From: Craurococcus roseus
GTDB taxonomy: Bacteria; Pseudomonadota; Alphaproteobacteria; Acetobacterales; Acetobacteraceae
Direction of reading: 5' to 3'
NCBI RefSeq assembly: GCF_039523795.1
Contig: NZ_BAAAFZ010000038.1
Coordinates: forward strand, 1-64,000
DNA length: 64,000 nt
Shown: positions 50,286 through 60,382 of the stretch, piece after piece
How positions within the stretch are numbered: the stretch's first letter is position 1
Layout of the letters: each line of letters opens with the position of its first letter
Program-made: the position numbers and the translations under genes
The notes under the pieces: generated by a model
What the model was told of the DNA's origin: nothing
Seen by the model: the letters and a program-made list of their open reading frames with translations, nothing else
Database searches by the model: none

Positions 50286-51446
50286 TCAGCCCGGCGCGGC
50301 CAGCGCCCGCTTCGCCACCTCCGCCAACCAAGCGCTGGCGACCGGCAGGATGGCGTCGTTGAAGTCGTAGCGGGGGTTGTGCAGCTCCCGCCCGCCTTCG
50401 GCGCTCCCGTTGCCGATCCAGGCGAAGGCGCCGGGCACTTCCTGGAGGAACCAGGAAAAGTCCTCGCCGGTCATCGCGGGCGGGAGGTCGCGCCGGACGG
50501 CGCTCACCGCCCCGGCCGCCTCGGCGGCCAGGTCCCGCTCCGCCGGCCGGTTCGCCGTCACCGCGACGCCGCGACGCACATCCACCGCCGCGGAAAGGCC
50601 ATAGGTCGCCGCGACGCCGTCCGCGACGCGCCGGAGGCCCCCCTCCAAAGCATCGCCGGTGGCGTCGCGGAGGAAGCGCATGGTGCCCTTGAGCACCGAC
50701 CGCTGCGGCACTTGGTTCTGTGCCTCGCCGGCCTCGGCCACCGTGACGCTCACAACGGCCGAGTCGAGCGGGTCGACGTTGCGGGACACCAGGGATTGCA
50801 GCGCCACGATGCAGTGGCCAGCGCCCAGCATCGGGTCGCGGGTCAGGTGGGGCAGGGCGGCGTGCCCGGCGTGGCCCTCGAAGGCGATCTCGAACCGTGC
50901 CCCCGCGGCCATGACCGGTCCGTCGTGCACGGCCACCGTGCCCGCTTCGAGGCCCGGCCAGTTGTGCCACCCGAAGATGCGCTCCATCGGGAAGCGGGTG
51001 AACAGCCCGTCCTCGATCATGGCCTTGGCGCCGCCCCCGCCCTCCTCCGCCGGCTGGAACACCAGCCGCACCGTTCCGAACCAGGCCGGGTCGGCCTTCA
51101 GCAACGCGGCGGCCCCGAGCAACGCCGCGGTGTGCCCGTCGTGGCCGCAGGCGTGCATGACGCCGGGCACGGCGGACCGGTGGGGCAGGTCCGGGTTGAT
51201 CTCCTGGATCGGGAGCGCGTCCATGTCGGCGCGGAGACCGACGGAACGGTTCGACAGGCGGTCGCCACCGCGGCCGTGTATGGTCGCAACCACGCCATGA
51301 CCGCCGATGCCGCTTTCCGCTTCGATCCCCATCTCGCGCAGACGTTGCAAAACAAAAGCGGCGGTTTCTTCTTCGTGCAACGTCAGGCCCGGGTGCGCGT
51401 GCAGGTGCCGCCGCCAACGCGTCATCTCATCGGGTGAAATCGCCAT
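50286..51446 (-). CDS. M20-family amidohydrolase
   Basis: 386-aa metallopeptidase-fold amidohydrolase (hippurate hydrolase / IAA-amino-acid hydrolase branch). HLHAHPGLTLHEEETA; metal ligands in MHACGHDGHTAALLGAA and QPAEEGGGGAKAMIEDG; HNWPGLEAGTVAVHDGP; dimerisation domain FEGHAGHAALPH; and final His in AMTGEDFSWFL. It removes an acyl group from an amino acid; the exact substrate is unknown. ATG 51446, divergent from tamA. Confidence 0.92.
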   Translation of the reverse strand: MAISPDEMTRWRRHLHAHPGLTLHEEETAAFVLQRLREMGIEAESGIGGHGVVATIHGRGGDRLSNRSVGLRADMDALPIQEINPDLPHRSAVPGVMHACGHDGHTAALLGAAALLKADPAWFGTVRLVFQPAEEGGGGAKAMIEDGLFTRFPMERIFGWHNWPGLEAGTVAVHDGPVMAAGARFEIAFEGHAGHAALPHLTRDPMLGAGHCIVALQSLVSRNVDPLDSAVVSVTVAEAGEAQNQVPQRSVLKGTMRFLRDATGDALEGGLRRVADGVAATYGLSAAVDVRRGVAVTANRPAERDLAAEAAGAVSAVRRDLPPAMTGEDFSWFLQEVPGAFAWIGNGSAEGGRELHNPRYDFNDAILPVASAWLAEVAKRALAAPG

Positions 51447-51461
51447 GAGTCGGAGGGTACT

Positions 51462-53393
51462 GTGGGCTTCCCGGTCTGGCCAATCCCCCTGCCCGGGAAC
51501 TTCCGGCGCGACGAAGCTTTTTGGTACGTGTTGCGAACCACCAAAGCTTTGAGCCTGTGCCTGTGCCTCCTGATCGGCGCGGCGTCCTCCCAAGAGAGCC
51601 CGGGCGAACCGCCGCCGCTGAAGTACAGCGTCGAAATAGGGGAGTCCGGCGATTCGGGCGCGGACACCGCCATCGGTGCCGTGTCCCAACTCGTCCAATT
51701 GCGGGAACAGGCACCGACCGGCCCCTTGGGCGTCATCAACCGGGCGCGGGCCGACCAGGACCGTTTCCTCCGTGCCTTGGAGTCCGAGGGCTACTGGGGC
51801 GGGACCGCGCGCGTCACCATCGCCGGCCTGCCGCTCGACGCGCCCGACCTCCTGGAGCGGCTGGAACGGTTGGCCCTCGGCGACGGAAGCGTCCCGGTCG
51901 TCGTCTCCATCGACAAGGGCGAACTCTACAGGATCGGCAGCGTGTCCGTCCGGTCGGTCACGCCGGAGGGCGCGGCGGCGGCCGCCGCGGCGGCGGAGGG
52001 CCTCGCCCTGCGCGTGGGCGACCCCGCCCGCGCCGAGCCCGTCCTGACGGCCGAGCGCCGCCTGCTCGACCGGCTGCTGGCCGCCGGGCATCCGCTGGCG
52101 ACGGTGGCGGGGCGGGAAACGGTGGTGAACCACGACCGGCGCCAGATGGACGTGGCGTGGCGCTTGGCCCCGGGGCCGGCGGCGCGCTTCGCCCCGCCCG
52201 AGGTGGAGGGCGCCGAGCGCGTCAGTACGCGCTTTCTCGAACGCTACGCCGCCGGCCGCTTGGCGGATGAACCTTACAGCCCGGACCGGCTTGAGCGGGC
52301 GCGGCGCGGCATGCTGGCGCTCGGCCCTTTCGCCGCGGTCCGAGCCCGGGCGGCCGACCGGCTCGACGAGTCCGGGCGCCTGCCCACCACTTTCACCGTT
52401 TCGGAGCGCCCCCGCCACGCCATCGGCTTCAGCGCCGCCTACGAAACCAATTTCGGCCCGTCGGTGCGGACGTACTGGGAGCACCGCAACCTCTTCGGCG
52501 GCGCCCAACGGCTCCGGGTGGAAGCGGAGGTGGCGCGCATCGGCACGGACGGCGCCATCAGCCAGATGACCTACCGTGGCGGCGTCACCTACCGGGACCC
52601 CGGCCTCTTCGGCCGCGACCTGACCCTGGTGGCCAACCTGTTCATTCTGCGCGAGCGCCTCAACGCCTACGACCGTGACGCCATCGGCGGCTCCGTGCTG
52701 TTCGAGCAGCGCCTGTCGGAGCGGCTGTTCGTGCAGGCGGGGCCGACGGTGGACGTCGGCAGCAGCGGGCCGTCGGACGGGTCCTTGACCGCGTACCAAA
52801 TCGCCGGCGTGACCTTCGGCGGCCGGTACGACGGCACCGACAGCCTGCTCGACCCGTCGCGCGGTTGGCGGCTCAACGGCGCCCTCACGCCGTCCTGGAG
52901 CTTCTCGACCGACGCGCCTTTCGCGCCGCTGCGGGCGACGAGCAGCGCCTACCTGGACGTGCTCGGGGACCGCCGCACCATCTTCGCCGTCCGGGGCACG
53001 CTCGGCTCGCTCATGGGCGCGCAGTTGGGCGACGTGCCGCGGCACATCCGTTTCTACGCTGGCGGCGGCGGCTCGGTGCGCGGTTACGACTACCAGTCCA
53101 TCGGTCCGCGCGACGAGCGGAACCGGCCGTCGGGCGGCGCCAGCCTGCTGGAGGCCAGCGCCGAGTTGCGCCAACGGGTCTGGGGCGACATCGGCGCCGT
53201 GGCCTTCGTGGATGCCGGCACCGTCGGCACCGGCTCCGCGCCCGACACCTCCAACCTGCGCGTCGGCGCCGGCTTCGGCCTCCGCTACCACACCCCGATC
53301 GGCCCGATCCGCGCCGACATCGGCGTGCCTTTGGTCAAGCAACGGGACTCGTCGAACTTCGGTCTCTACGTCGGCATCGGGCAGGCGTTCTGA
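51462..53393 (+). CDS. tamA: Outer-membrane assembly factor TamA
   Basis: 643 aa. Signal-like N-terminus (LRTTKALSLCLCLLIGAASS), three POTRA-like repeats (residues ~60-290), then an Omp85 beta-barrel ending with VGIGQAF, a C-terminal aromatic signal for BamA. In the barrel, YAGGGGSVRGYDYQSIGPR is the family's conserved L6 loop (VRGY). With TamB it inserts autotransporters and other outer-membrane proteins or moves lipids. GTG 51462 with GGAGGG; GTG 51528 would give a shorter signal peptide. tamB follows after 2 bp. Confidence 0.93.
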   Translation: MGFPVWPIPLPGNFRRDEAFWYVLRTTKALSLCLCLLIGAASSQESPGEPPPLKYSVEIGESGDSGADTAIGAVSQLVQLREQAPTGPLGVINRARADQDRFLRALESEGYWGGTARVTIAGLPLDAPDLLERLERLALGDGSVPVVVSIDKGELYRIGSVSVRSVTPEGAAAAAAAAEGLALRVGDPARAEPVLTAERRLLDRLLAAGHPLATVAGRETVVNHDRRQMDVAWRLAPGPAARFAPPEVEGAERVSTRFLERYAAGRLADEPYSPDRLERARRGMLALGPFAAVRARAADRLDESGRLPTTFTVSERPRHAIGFSAAYETNFGPSVRTYWEHRNLFGGAQRLRVEAEVARIGTDGAISQMTYRGGVTYRDPGLFGRDLTLVANLFILRERLNAYDRDAIGGSVLFEQRLSERLFVQAGPTVDVGSSGPSDGSLTAYQIAGVTFGGRYDGTDSLLDPSRGWRLNGALTPSWSFSTDAPFAPLRATSSAYLDVLGDRRTIFAVRGTLGSLMGAQLGDVPRHIRFYAGGGGSVRGYDYQSIGPRDERNRPSGGASLLEASAELRQRVWGDIGAVAFVDAGTVGTGSAPDTSNLRVGAGFGLRYHTPIGPIRADIGVPLVKQRDSSNFGLYVGIGQAF

Positions 53394-53395
53394 CC

Positions 53396-56300
53396 ATGCG
53401 GCGGGTGCTTCGCTGGGCGCTCATCCTGGTCTTCCTGGCGGTCGCCCTCCCGGTGGCCGCCCTGGTCGGCGCGCTCGTGTGGGCGAACACCGAGGCCGGG
53501 CAGGCCCGCTTGGCCGCGCTCGCCTCGGCGCAGGTACCGGGCCTCGCCATCGAAGGCCTGCACGGGCCGCTGCCGTCCGTGGCCGGGGCGGCGCGCATCA
53601 CCATGGCCGACGCGGACGGCGTTTGGCTCACGGTCGATGGCGCACGCCTCGCCCTGGACTACTCGGCCCTGCTGCGCCGGGAATTCCGGATCGAAGCCGT
53701 CGAGGCCGACAGGATCGAGATCGTCCGCCCGCCGCTTCCCGGACCTGAGACGCCGCCGGAACCGCGGCAGCCCTCCGAAGGCGTCCTGCCGCGCTTGCCC
53801 GAGTTGCCGGTGGCGGTGTCGCTCGACCGGCTGGAGGTGCGGCGGCTGGAAATCGGCGAGCCCGTGGTCGGCACACCCTCCGCCTTCGCGGTCACGACGA
53901 ATGCGCGCCTCGGCGACGGGGCGCTGCGGGCGGCGCTCGACGCCAAGCGGCTCGACGCAGAAGGCCGGGCTTCGATCGACCTGCGCCTCTCGCCCGCCGA
54001 AGACAGCCTCCACGCCAAGGCGACGGTCCGCGAGGGGCCGGACGGGGTGGTGCCGACCCTGCTCAAGCAGCCGGGCAAACCCTTTGAGCTGGACCTCTCG
54101 CTCGAGGGCCCCGCCTCGGGTGCCGCCCTAGACCTTGCGGCGGGCCTCGGACCCGATCTCGCCCTGAAGCTTGGCGGCACGGTGCGGGCTGCGCCGGACG
54201 GCGCCGCCGGTGCCGACCTGGACGGCACCGCGCGCGTCGCCGCCCTGCTGCCGCCGGACATCGCCCCTTTGGCCGGCGGCGCCGAGTTCTCGCTGCGCGC
54301 CGACCTCGGCGCCGACCGGCGCGTCGCCCTGCACCGGCTCGACCTGCGCGTGCCGGCCGCGACCGTCTCGGCCACCGGGCGGGCCGACCTGTCGGCGGAA
54401 ACCGTGGACGCGCAGGTCGCGCTCAACGTGGCCGAGGCCGAGCGCCTGCGCCCGTTGGTGCCCGAAACGGTGCGCTGGGCCGGCATCGCGGCCAAGGCCC
54501 GCATCGGCGGCACCTTCTCCGAACCGTCCATCGAACTCGACGTGGTGCCTGAAGCGCTCGGCACCGGCGTTCCGCAAACGGACGCGCTGCTCGGGCCTTC
54601 GCCGCGCTTGGCGCTCCGCGCCGCGCTGCCCGGGCCGCGCTTCGACGCCAAGCTCGACGGCGCGGCGTCGAACTTCTCGGCCAAGGGCAACCTGTCGGGG
54701 GAAACGATCGCCCTCGACGCCAGCGTGTCGGTGCCGGACCTCGCGGTGTTGGGCGCCGGTTCCGAAGGCGCCCTGGAAGCCGACCTCCACGCGGAAGGAC
54801 CGCTGAACAACCCCGATCTGACCCTGCAAGCGCGCTCCGGCCGCATCGAGGCCGCGGGCCGGGTGCTGGAGCGGTTGGTCCTCGACGCCACGGTCAAGCA
54901 GCCCGCCTCCGCGCCGACGGTGGACGCGCGCGCTTCGGGCGAGATCGAAAACCTGCCCATTTCGCTGGCCGTGCGCGGACGGCCGCAGGGCCAAGCGCTG
55001 CGGCTGGAGGAAGGCACCGCGCAACTCGGCCGGGCCCGGTTGGAAGCCGCCGGCCTGTTGGACACGACCGGGCCGGCGGGGCCGGTGTTCGAAGGCACGG
55101 CCCGCCTGGAGGCGTCCGACCTCGCCCCGCTCACGCGCTTGGCGGGCCAAGCCGGCGTGGCGGGGCGCTTGGCGCTGGAGGCCACCCTCGACCGCGCGCC
55201 GAGCGGGGAGCAAGCCTTCGACGTGCGCCTGGACGCGCCCCGCCTCGTCTACGCCGGCACCGAAGGCACGCTCCGCGCCACGGCGAAGGGGACGCCGTCC
55301 GACCTGGCGTGGACCATCCAGGGGCGGGCGCCGGACGGGAGCGTTTCGGGGCGGGGCACGTTCGCTTCGATCGACGGCGGGCGCCGGCTCGACCTCGAAA
55401 GCCTCGAAGCGCAGGGCCTCGGCGAAACGCTCAGGCTGGTTTCGCCGGCGCAGGTCGCCCTGGGCGCCGACGGCGGCATCCGGCTTTCCGGCCTGGCGCT
55501 GGCGCTCGGGCGCGGCGGCCGGTTGCAGGCCGCCGGCCGCTGGGGGCCCGAACGCGCGGACCTGACGGCGACGGTCAACGCGCTGCCGTTGTCGTTCGTC
55601 GGCCGCTTCGCGCCCGATGTCCGCCCCGAAGGGACGCTCTCGGCTGAGGTGCGCGCCACCGGGCCGGTGTCCGAGCCGGAGATACGCGGCACGGTGCAAG
55701 CGACCGGCCTCAAGGCCGGGGCCGACTGGGCCAAGGGCCTCCCCGTCGCGTCCTTGCGGGGCGAGGGGCGTCTGGTCGGCGAGAGCGCCCAGTTGCGCGC
55801 CGAACTCGAAGCCGGTGCCGCCGGCCGGCTGGTGGCGACGGCGCGGCTCCCCCGCGGCTTCGGCCCTTCCGCGCCGTTGGAAGCGTCGCTGGACGGCAAC
55901 CTCAACCTCGCCCCGCTCGCCGCGCCCTTCTTGGCCGCCGGCGCGGACCGCCTCACCGGCCGCCTCGCGGTGGCGCTCCGCGCCGGAGGCACAGTGGGCG
56001 CGCCCGAATTGGCCGGCCGCGCCACGCTGTCGGACGGCGATTACCGCAACACGCTCTACGGCGTCCGGATCAGCAACCTGAACGGCACCGTCGTCGGCGA
56101 CGGCTCCCGGCTGGTGATCGAGCGGCTCGAAGGGCGCACCGCCGGCAACGGCACCATTTCGGTCGCAGGCAGCGTCGACGTGGGGGCCGCCGGCTTCCCG
56201 GCCGACATCCGCATCACGGCGCGCGACGCCAGGCCCGTGGTGTCCGAGCTCGTCACCGCGACCCTCGGCGCGGACCTCCGCTTGACCAGGCCGATCACCG

Positions 56301-57187
56301 GCGGCGGCCTGCTGTCCGGCGAGGTCCGCATCCAGAACGCGGAGATCCGCATACCCAGCCAGTTGCCGGCGAGCGTGCCGACGCTCACCAACGTGCGCGA
56401 GGTGGGCCGGCCGCCGAACGGCCGCCCGCGCCGGAGGCCGGAGCCCGCGGCCGCGCCGGCGTCCTCCGGCCCGCCGCTGAATCTCGACGTGCGCGTGCTC
56501 GCGCCGCGGTCCGTCTTCATCCGCGGCCGGGGCGTCGACGTCGAGCTGGGCGGCGACGTGACGGTCGGCGGCACCGTCGCCGAGCCGGTGCCGCGCGGCG
56601 GGCTGACGCTGCGGCGCGGCACGTTGAGCCTGCTGGCGCGGCGCCTCGATTTCCGGCGCGGCACCATCAACTTCGCCGCCGGCACGCTGATCCCGCAGCT
56701 CGACCTGGAAGCGCGGTCGGTGTCGGGGCAGAACACGATCAGCGTCTTCATCCGCGGCACGCCCACCTCGCCGGAGGTGACGTTCTCCTCCGTGCCGGAG
56801 CTGCCGCAGGACGAGGTCCTCGCGCAGCTCCTGTTCGGCAAGGCGACCAGCGGCCTGTCGCCCCTCGAACTCGCGCAGATCGGCGCCGCGGTCGCCCAGC
56901 TCACCGGCGTCGGCGGCAGCGGCGGCGGCCCGCTGGACCGCGTGCGCAGCGCCCTGGGCCTGGACCGGCTGGGCGTCGGCGGCGGCAACGGCTCCACGGC
57001 GTCGCCCACGGTCGAGGCCGGCCGCTACGTCGCGCCCGGCGTGTTCCTCGGCGTGCGGCAGGGCACGCAAGGGCAGACCGGGGTCGGCGTCCAGGTGGAG
57101 ATCACGCCGCGCCTCAAGCTCGAGGGCGAAACCGCGACCGGCCCCGCGGGCGACCGCCTCGGCTTCTCCTACGAGCTGGAGTACTGA
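53396..57187 (+). CDS. tamB: Translocation and assembly module TamB
   Basis: 1263-aa AsmA-like/DUF490 protein. One N-terminal inner-membrane anchor (RWALILVFLAVALPVAALVGALV), then a long beta-rich periplasmic stretch of degenerate repeats, and the C-terminal TamB domain: RRLDFRRGTINFAAGTLIPQLDLEARSVSG, ISVFIRGTPTSPEVTFSSVPELPQDEVLAQLLFGKATSG, ending FSYELEY. It spans the periplasm to TamA and may conduct lipids. Two bases after tamA. Confidence 0.94.
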   Translation: MRRVLRWALILVFLAVALPVAALVGALVWANTEAGQARLAALASAQVPGLAIEGLHGPLPSVAGAARITMADADGVWLTVDGARLALDYSALLRREFRIEAVEADRIEIVRPPLPGPETPPEPRQPSEGVLPRLPELPVAVSLDRLEVRRLEIGEPVVGTPSAFAVTTNARLGDGALRAALDAKRLDAEGRASIDLRLSPAEDSLHAKATVREGPDGVVPTLLKQPGKPFELDLSLEGPASGAALDLAAGLGPDLALKLGGTVRAAPDGAAGADLDGTARVAALLPPDIAPLAGGAEFSLRADLGADRRVALHRLDLRVPAATVSATGRADLSAETVDAQVALNVAEAERLRPLVPETVRWAGIAAKARIGGTFSEPSIELDVVPEALGTGVPQTDALLGPSPRLALRAALPGPRFDAKLDGAASNFSAKGNLSGETIALDASVSVPDLAVLGAGSEGALEADLHAEGPLNNPDLTLQARSGRIEAAGRVLERLVLDATVKQPASAPTVDARASGEIENLPISLAVRGRPQGQALRLEEGTAQLGRARLEAAGLLDTTGPAGPVFEGTARLEASDLAPLTRLAGQAGVAGRLALEATLDRAPSGEQAFDVRLDAPRLVYAGTEGTLRATAKGTPSDLAWTIQGRAPDGSVSGRGTFASIDGGRRLDLESLEAQGLGETLRLVSPAQVALGADGGIRLSGLALALGRGGRLQAAGRWGPERADLTATVNALPLSFVGRFAPDVRPEGTLSAEVRATGPVSEPEIRGTVQATGLKAGADWAKGLPVASLRGEGRLVGESAQLRAELEAGAAGRLVATARLPRGFGPSAPLEASLDGNLNLAPLAAPFLAAGADRLTGRLAVALRAGGTVGAPELAGRATLSDGDYRNTLYGVRISNLNGTVVGDGSRLVIERLEGRTAGNGTISVAGSVDVGAAGFPADIRITARDARPVVSELVTATLGADLRLTRPITGGGLLSGEVRIQNAEIRIPSQLPASVPTLTNVREVGRPPNGRPRRRPEPAAAPASSGPPLNLDVRVLAPRSVFIRGRGVDVELGGDVTVGGTVAEPVPRGGLTLRRGTLSLLARRLDFRRGTINFAAGTLIPQLDLEARSVSGQNTISVFIRGTPTSPEVTFSSVPELPQDEVLAQLLFGKATSGLSPLELAQIGAAVAQLTGVGGSGGGPLDRVRSALGLDRLGVGGGNGSTASPTVEAGRYVAPGVFLGVRQGTQGQTGVGVQVEITPRLKLEGETATGPAGDRLGFSYELEY

Positions 57188-57191
57188 AGCG

Positions 57192-58208
57192 TCATTCCGC
57201 GGCGTCGCTCAGCGCCGCCGCGTCCCAGGCCGGATTGAGCATCGGCGACGGCGTGCCGAGCCGCGACCGCGCCGTGTGGTACTCGCGCCGGAGTTGCGCG
57301 ACCAACTCCCCGGCCGGCACCACCCCGCGCACCCCGCCGATGCCTTGGCCCGCCCCCCAGATGTCCTTCCAGCGCCGCTTGCTGCGGTCGGTCCCGAAGT
57401 TCATCTGCGCGGGGTCGGAGGTCGGCAGGTTGTCCGGATCGAGGCCGGCCCGGCGCAGCGACGGCTTCAGGTAGTTGCCGTGAACGCCCGTGATGAGGTT
57501 GGTGTAGACGATGTCGCCGGCCGCGTGGTCCACGACCATCTGCTTGTGCTCGTCCACCGCCCGCGCCTCCGCCGTGGCGATGAAGGCGCTGCCGACGTAG
57601 CCGAAATCCGCGCCCATCGCCTCGGCGGCGAGGATCGAGGCGCCGTGCGAGATCGCGCCCGACAAGGCGAGCGGCCCGTCGAACCACTCGCGCGTTTCCC
57701 GCACCAAGGCGAAGGGCGAGAGCGCGCCGGCGTGCCCGCCCGCGCCGGCCGCCACGAGCACCAGCCCGTCCGCGCCCTTCTCGACCGCCTTCCGCGCGAA
57801 GGTCTGGTTGATGACGTCGTGCAGGACGAAGCCGCCGTAGGAGTGGACCGCCTCGTTCACCTCCGGCCGGGCCCCCAGGCTGGTGATGACCATCGGCACC
57901 CGCTGCTTCACGCAGACCGCGAGGTCCTGCTCCAGCCGGTCGTTGGAGCGGTGGACGATCAGGTTGATGGCGAAGGGCGCGGCGGGGCGGTCGGGGTGCC
58001 GGGCGTCGTGCGCGGCCAAGCGCTCCCGGATCTCCACCACCCATTCCTCGAACTGCTCGGCCGGACGCGCATTCAGCGAGGGCATGGAGCCCACGATTCC
58101 GGCGGTGCATTGCGCCACCACGAGGTCGGGCACCGAGATGATGAAGAGCGGCGCCGCGATGGCCGGCAGGGAGAGCCGGCCCTCCAGGCTGGCGAGCAGG
58201 GGGGACAT
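57192..58208 (-). CDS. Nitronate monooxygenase family protein
   Basis: 338-aa FMN TIM barrel of the NMO/FabK-like group. LSLPAIAAPLFIISVPDLVV; GIVGSMPSLNARPAEQFEEW; phosphate-binding region ADGLVLVAAGAGGHAGALSPFALVRE; GALALSGAIS; GADFGYVGSAFIAT. It oxidises nitronates or related toxic nitro compounds. SD AGGAGCG at ATG 58208. Convergent with tamB, only 4 bp apart. Confidence 0.9.
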   Translation of the reverse strand: MSPLLASLEGRLSLPAIAAPLFIISVPDLVVAQCTAGIVGSMPSLNARPAEQFEEWVVEIRERLAAHDARHPDRPAAPFAINLIVHRSNDRLEQDLAVCVKQRVPMVITSLGARPEVNEAVHSYGGFVLHDVINQTFARKAVEKGADGLVLVAAGAGGHAGALSPFALVRETREWFDGPLALSGAISHGASILAAEAMGADFGYVGSAFIATAEARAVDEHKQMVVDHAAGDIVYTNLITGVHGNYLKPSLRRAGLDPDNLPTSDPAQMNFGTDRSKRRWKDIWGAGQGIGGVRGVVPAGELVAQLRREYHTARSRLGTPSPMLNPAWDAAALSDAAE

Positions 58209-58343
58209 GCGGGGCGCTCCTCGAACGATCGGCCGCCGGATGTCGCCACGCGAGCGTTGCACGGTCAAGCCAGGCCCTGGAACCGCGCTTCCCGGCGCCG
58301 AACCGCCGTGCGAACGTCCGGGCGAAGGCGAGGGAGGAAAATC

Positions 58344-59321
58344 ATGGTCATGGCGCCGCAGGGCCGCCGCGCCTTGCTCGGGGCCGGTTTGGGCGCGGGT
58401 CTGGCGGCACCGGCCGTTCTCGCGCAACCGGGCTTCCCGGACCGGCCGGTGACGCTGGTGGTCCCGTTCCCGCCCGGCGGCTCCACCGACGTCATGGCCC
58501 GGCTCCTCGCCGAGCGCATGGCGCCCCTGCTGGGCCAGCCCGTGCTGGTGGAGAACCGCCCGGGCGGCGCCACTGTGGTCGGCGCGGAAGCGGTCGCCCG
58601 GAGCGCGCCGGACGGTCACACGGTGCTGGTCAACTCCGGCACCACGCTCACCATCAACCCGCTGCTGATGCGGAACCTGCCCTACCGGCCGGAGTCCTTC
58701 GCGCCGGTCTCCTTGCTCTCCACGCTGCCCTTCGCGTTCCTGCTCCAGAACCGCCTGCCCGCGACCATCCCGGAGTTCGTGGCCTTCGCCAAGGCTAGGC
58801 CGGGCAAGCTGAACTACGGCACCAACGGCCCGTCCTCCTTCAACAACATCGTCGCCGTGCTGGTCTCGGAGGCGCTCGGCATCCGCATGCAGGACGTGAC
58901 CTACCGGGGCGACTCCGCCCAGCTCAACGACTTCGTCGCGGGGACGCTCGACCTGCTGGTGGTGGGCGGGAGCTCGGCCATCGGCCCGCACCGCAACGGC
59001 CAGGGCCGCATCCTGGCCTGGACCGGCGACAAGCGGATGCCGATGACGCCGGAGATCCCGATCTTCGCCGAAGTGGCGCCCGAAGCGATCGGCCAAACGT
59101 GGTTCGGCCTCGCCGTGCCCGCGCGCACCCCGGCGGGGCCCATCGAACGCTTGTCGGCCGCCGCCGCCCGCGCCTTGCAGGAACCGGCGCTGCGCGACCG
59201 GCTGCTCGGAGAAGGGCAGTTCGCCGTCGGGTCGTCGCCGACTGAGTACGCCGCCTTCCTGGCCCGGGAAATGGACCGCTGGCGCCCGCTCCTCGCGCGC
59301 ATGGACATCAAGGTGGACTGA
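58344..59321 (+). CDS. Bug family (TctC) periplasmic solute receptor 1
   Basis: 325 aa. Twin-Arg-like signal (GRRALLGAGLGAG) with cleavage after AVLAQ. Mature start FPDRPVTLVVPFPPGGSTDVMARLL and NRPGGATVVGAEAVARSAPDGHTVL are typical of the Bug receptors of tripartite tricarboxylate transporters. The TctA/B membrane partners are not here, so the substrate cannot be placed. SD GAGGGAGG at ATG 58344. Confidence 0.93.
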   Translation: MVMAPQGRRALLGAGLGAGLAAPAVLAQPGFPDRPVTLVVPFPPGGSTDVMARLLAERMAPLLGQPVLVENRPGGATVVGAEAVARSAPDGHTVLVNSGTTLTINPLLMRNLPYRPESFAPVSLLSTLPFAFLLQNRLPATIPEFVAFAKARPGKLNYGTNGPSSFNNIVAVLVSEALGIRMQDVTYRGDSAQLNDFVAGTLDLLVVGGSSAIGPHRNGQGRILAWTGDKRMPMTPEIPIFAEVAPEAIGQTWFGLAVPARTPAGPIERLSAAAARALQEPALRDRLLGEGQFAVGSSPTEYAAFLAREMDRWRPLLARMDIKVD

Positions 59322-59412
59322 TCCGCAGGCCGCCCCATGTCCGTTGCGCCCGCGCCGCCGAAGCAATAGGTGGGGCGGCGCGGCGGATGGCGCGCCGGGA
59401 AGGGGAAAGGGC

Positions 59413-60372
59413 ATGGTGCAGCGGAGGAGCTTGGTCGCGCTGGCCGCGGCGTGCGCGGCGGGCCCGCGGATCGCGCGGGGGCAGGGGTTCGACGGCCCCG
59501 TCACCATCGTGGTCCCGTTCACGCCCGGCACGGGCGTCGACATCCTCGCCCGCTTGGTCGCGCCGTTCCTCCAGAACCGCTTCGGCCAGCCCTTCGTCGT
59601 GGAGAACCGCGCAGGCGCCTCCGGCAACATCGGCACCCAGGCGGTCGCCCGCGCGGCGCCGGACGGCCGAACGCTGATGCTCCAGGCCAACACCTTCGTC
59701 ATGAACCCCGGCCTGTTCAAACAGGTGCCCTACGACCCCGTCGGGAGCTTCACCCCCGTCATCCGCCTGACCCGCGGCGACTTGGTGCTGGCGGTCCACC
59801 CGGGCACGCCCGCCGTGGACGCCAAAGCCTTCGCGGACCTCGCCCGCACGCGCACGCTCGATTATGCCAGCCCCGGCATCGGCACGCCGCAGCACCTGGG
59901 CATGGAGCTGTTCCGCTTGGTGGCGCGCATCCCGCTCAACCACATCCCGTACCGCGGCAGCGCCCCCGCCATCCAGGACCTGATCGGCGGCCGCGTGGCG
60001 GCGATGGTGCTGCCGGTCCACACCGCCATTCCGCTCGCGTCGGGCGGCCAGATCCGGATGCTGTCGGTGGGCAGCCCCCAGCGCTCCGCCGCGGTGCCGG
60101 ACGTGCCCACCATGGCGGAAGCGGGCTTCCCGGGCGCCGAGGTGGACCTGTGGTACGGCCTGCTCGCCCCCGCCGGCCTCCCGCCCGCGTTGCAGGAATC
60201 GCTGCGCGCGGCACTCGACGAATGGTTGCGCTTGCCTGCGACCAAGGACCAGCTTTCGGCGCAGGGCATGGTAACCGTGGGCGGCAGCTCCGCGGACTTC
60301 GCCTCGGTGATCGCCGCCGACCGGGACCGCTGGGCGTCCGTCATCCGCCAAGCCGGCCTGTCGGCCGACTGA
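59413..60372 (+). CDS. Bug family (TctC) periplasmic solute receptor 2
   Basis: 319 aa. Signal QRRSLVALAAACAAGPRIARG, then FDGPVTIVVPFTPGTGVDILARLV, NRAGASGNIGTQAVARAAPDG, MNPGLFKQVPYDPV, PYRGSAPAIQDLIGGRVAAM and VPTMAEAGFPG. It binds a carboxylate in the periplasm, substrate unknown. It lies 91 bp after receptor 1 but differs in sequence, so it is a paralogue rather than a recent copy. Confidence 0.93.
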   Translation: MVQRRSLVALAAACAAGPRIARGQGFDGPVTIVVPFTPGTGVDILARLVAPFLQNRFGQPFVVENRAGASGNIGTQAVARAAPDGRTLMLQANTFVMNPGLFKQVPYDPVGSFTPVIRLTRGDLVLAVHPGTPAVDAKAFADLARTRTLDYASPGIGTPQHLGMELFRLVARIPLNHIPYRGSAPAIQDLIGGRVAAMVLPVHTAIPLASGGQIRMLSVGSPQRSAAVPDVPTMAEAGFPGAEVDLWYGLLAPAGLPPALQESLRAALDEWLRLPATKDQLSAQGMVTVGGSSADFASVIAADRDRWASVIRQAGLSAD

Positions 60373-60382
60373 CCGCCCCGCC

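Noticed and set aside
50286..53342. 1018-aa reverse open frame
   Set aside because: Only the last 386 residues are the M20 amidohydrolase; the rest is the antisense shadow of tamA.
54128..57070. 980-aa reverse open frame opposite tamB
   Set aside because: Arg/Gln/Gly/Ala-rich shadow coding with no domain; tamB on the forward strand is complete.
58344..60372. Complete tripartite tricarboxylate transporter
   Set aside because: Only Bug receptors are present; no TctA or TctB membrane proteins are encoded in the window.
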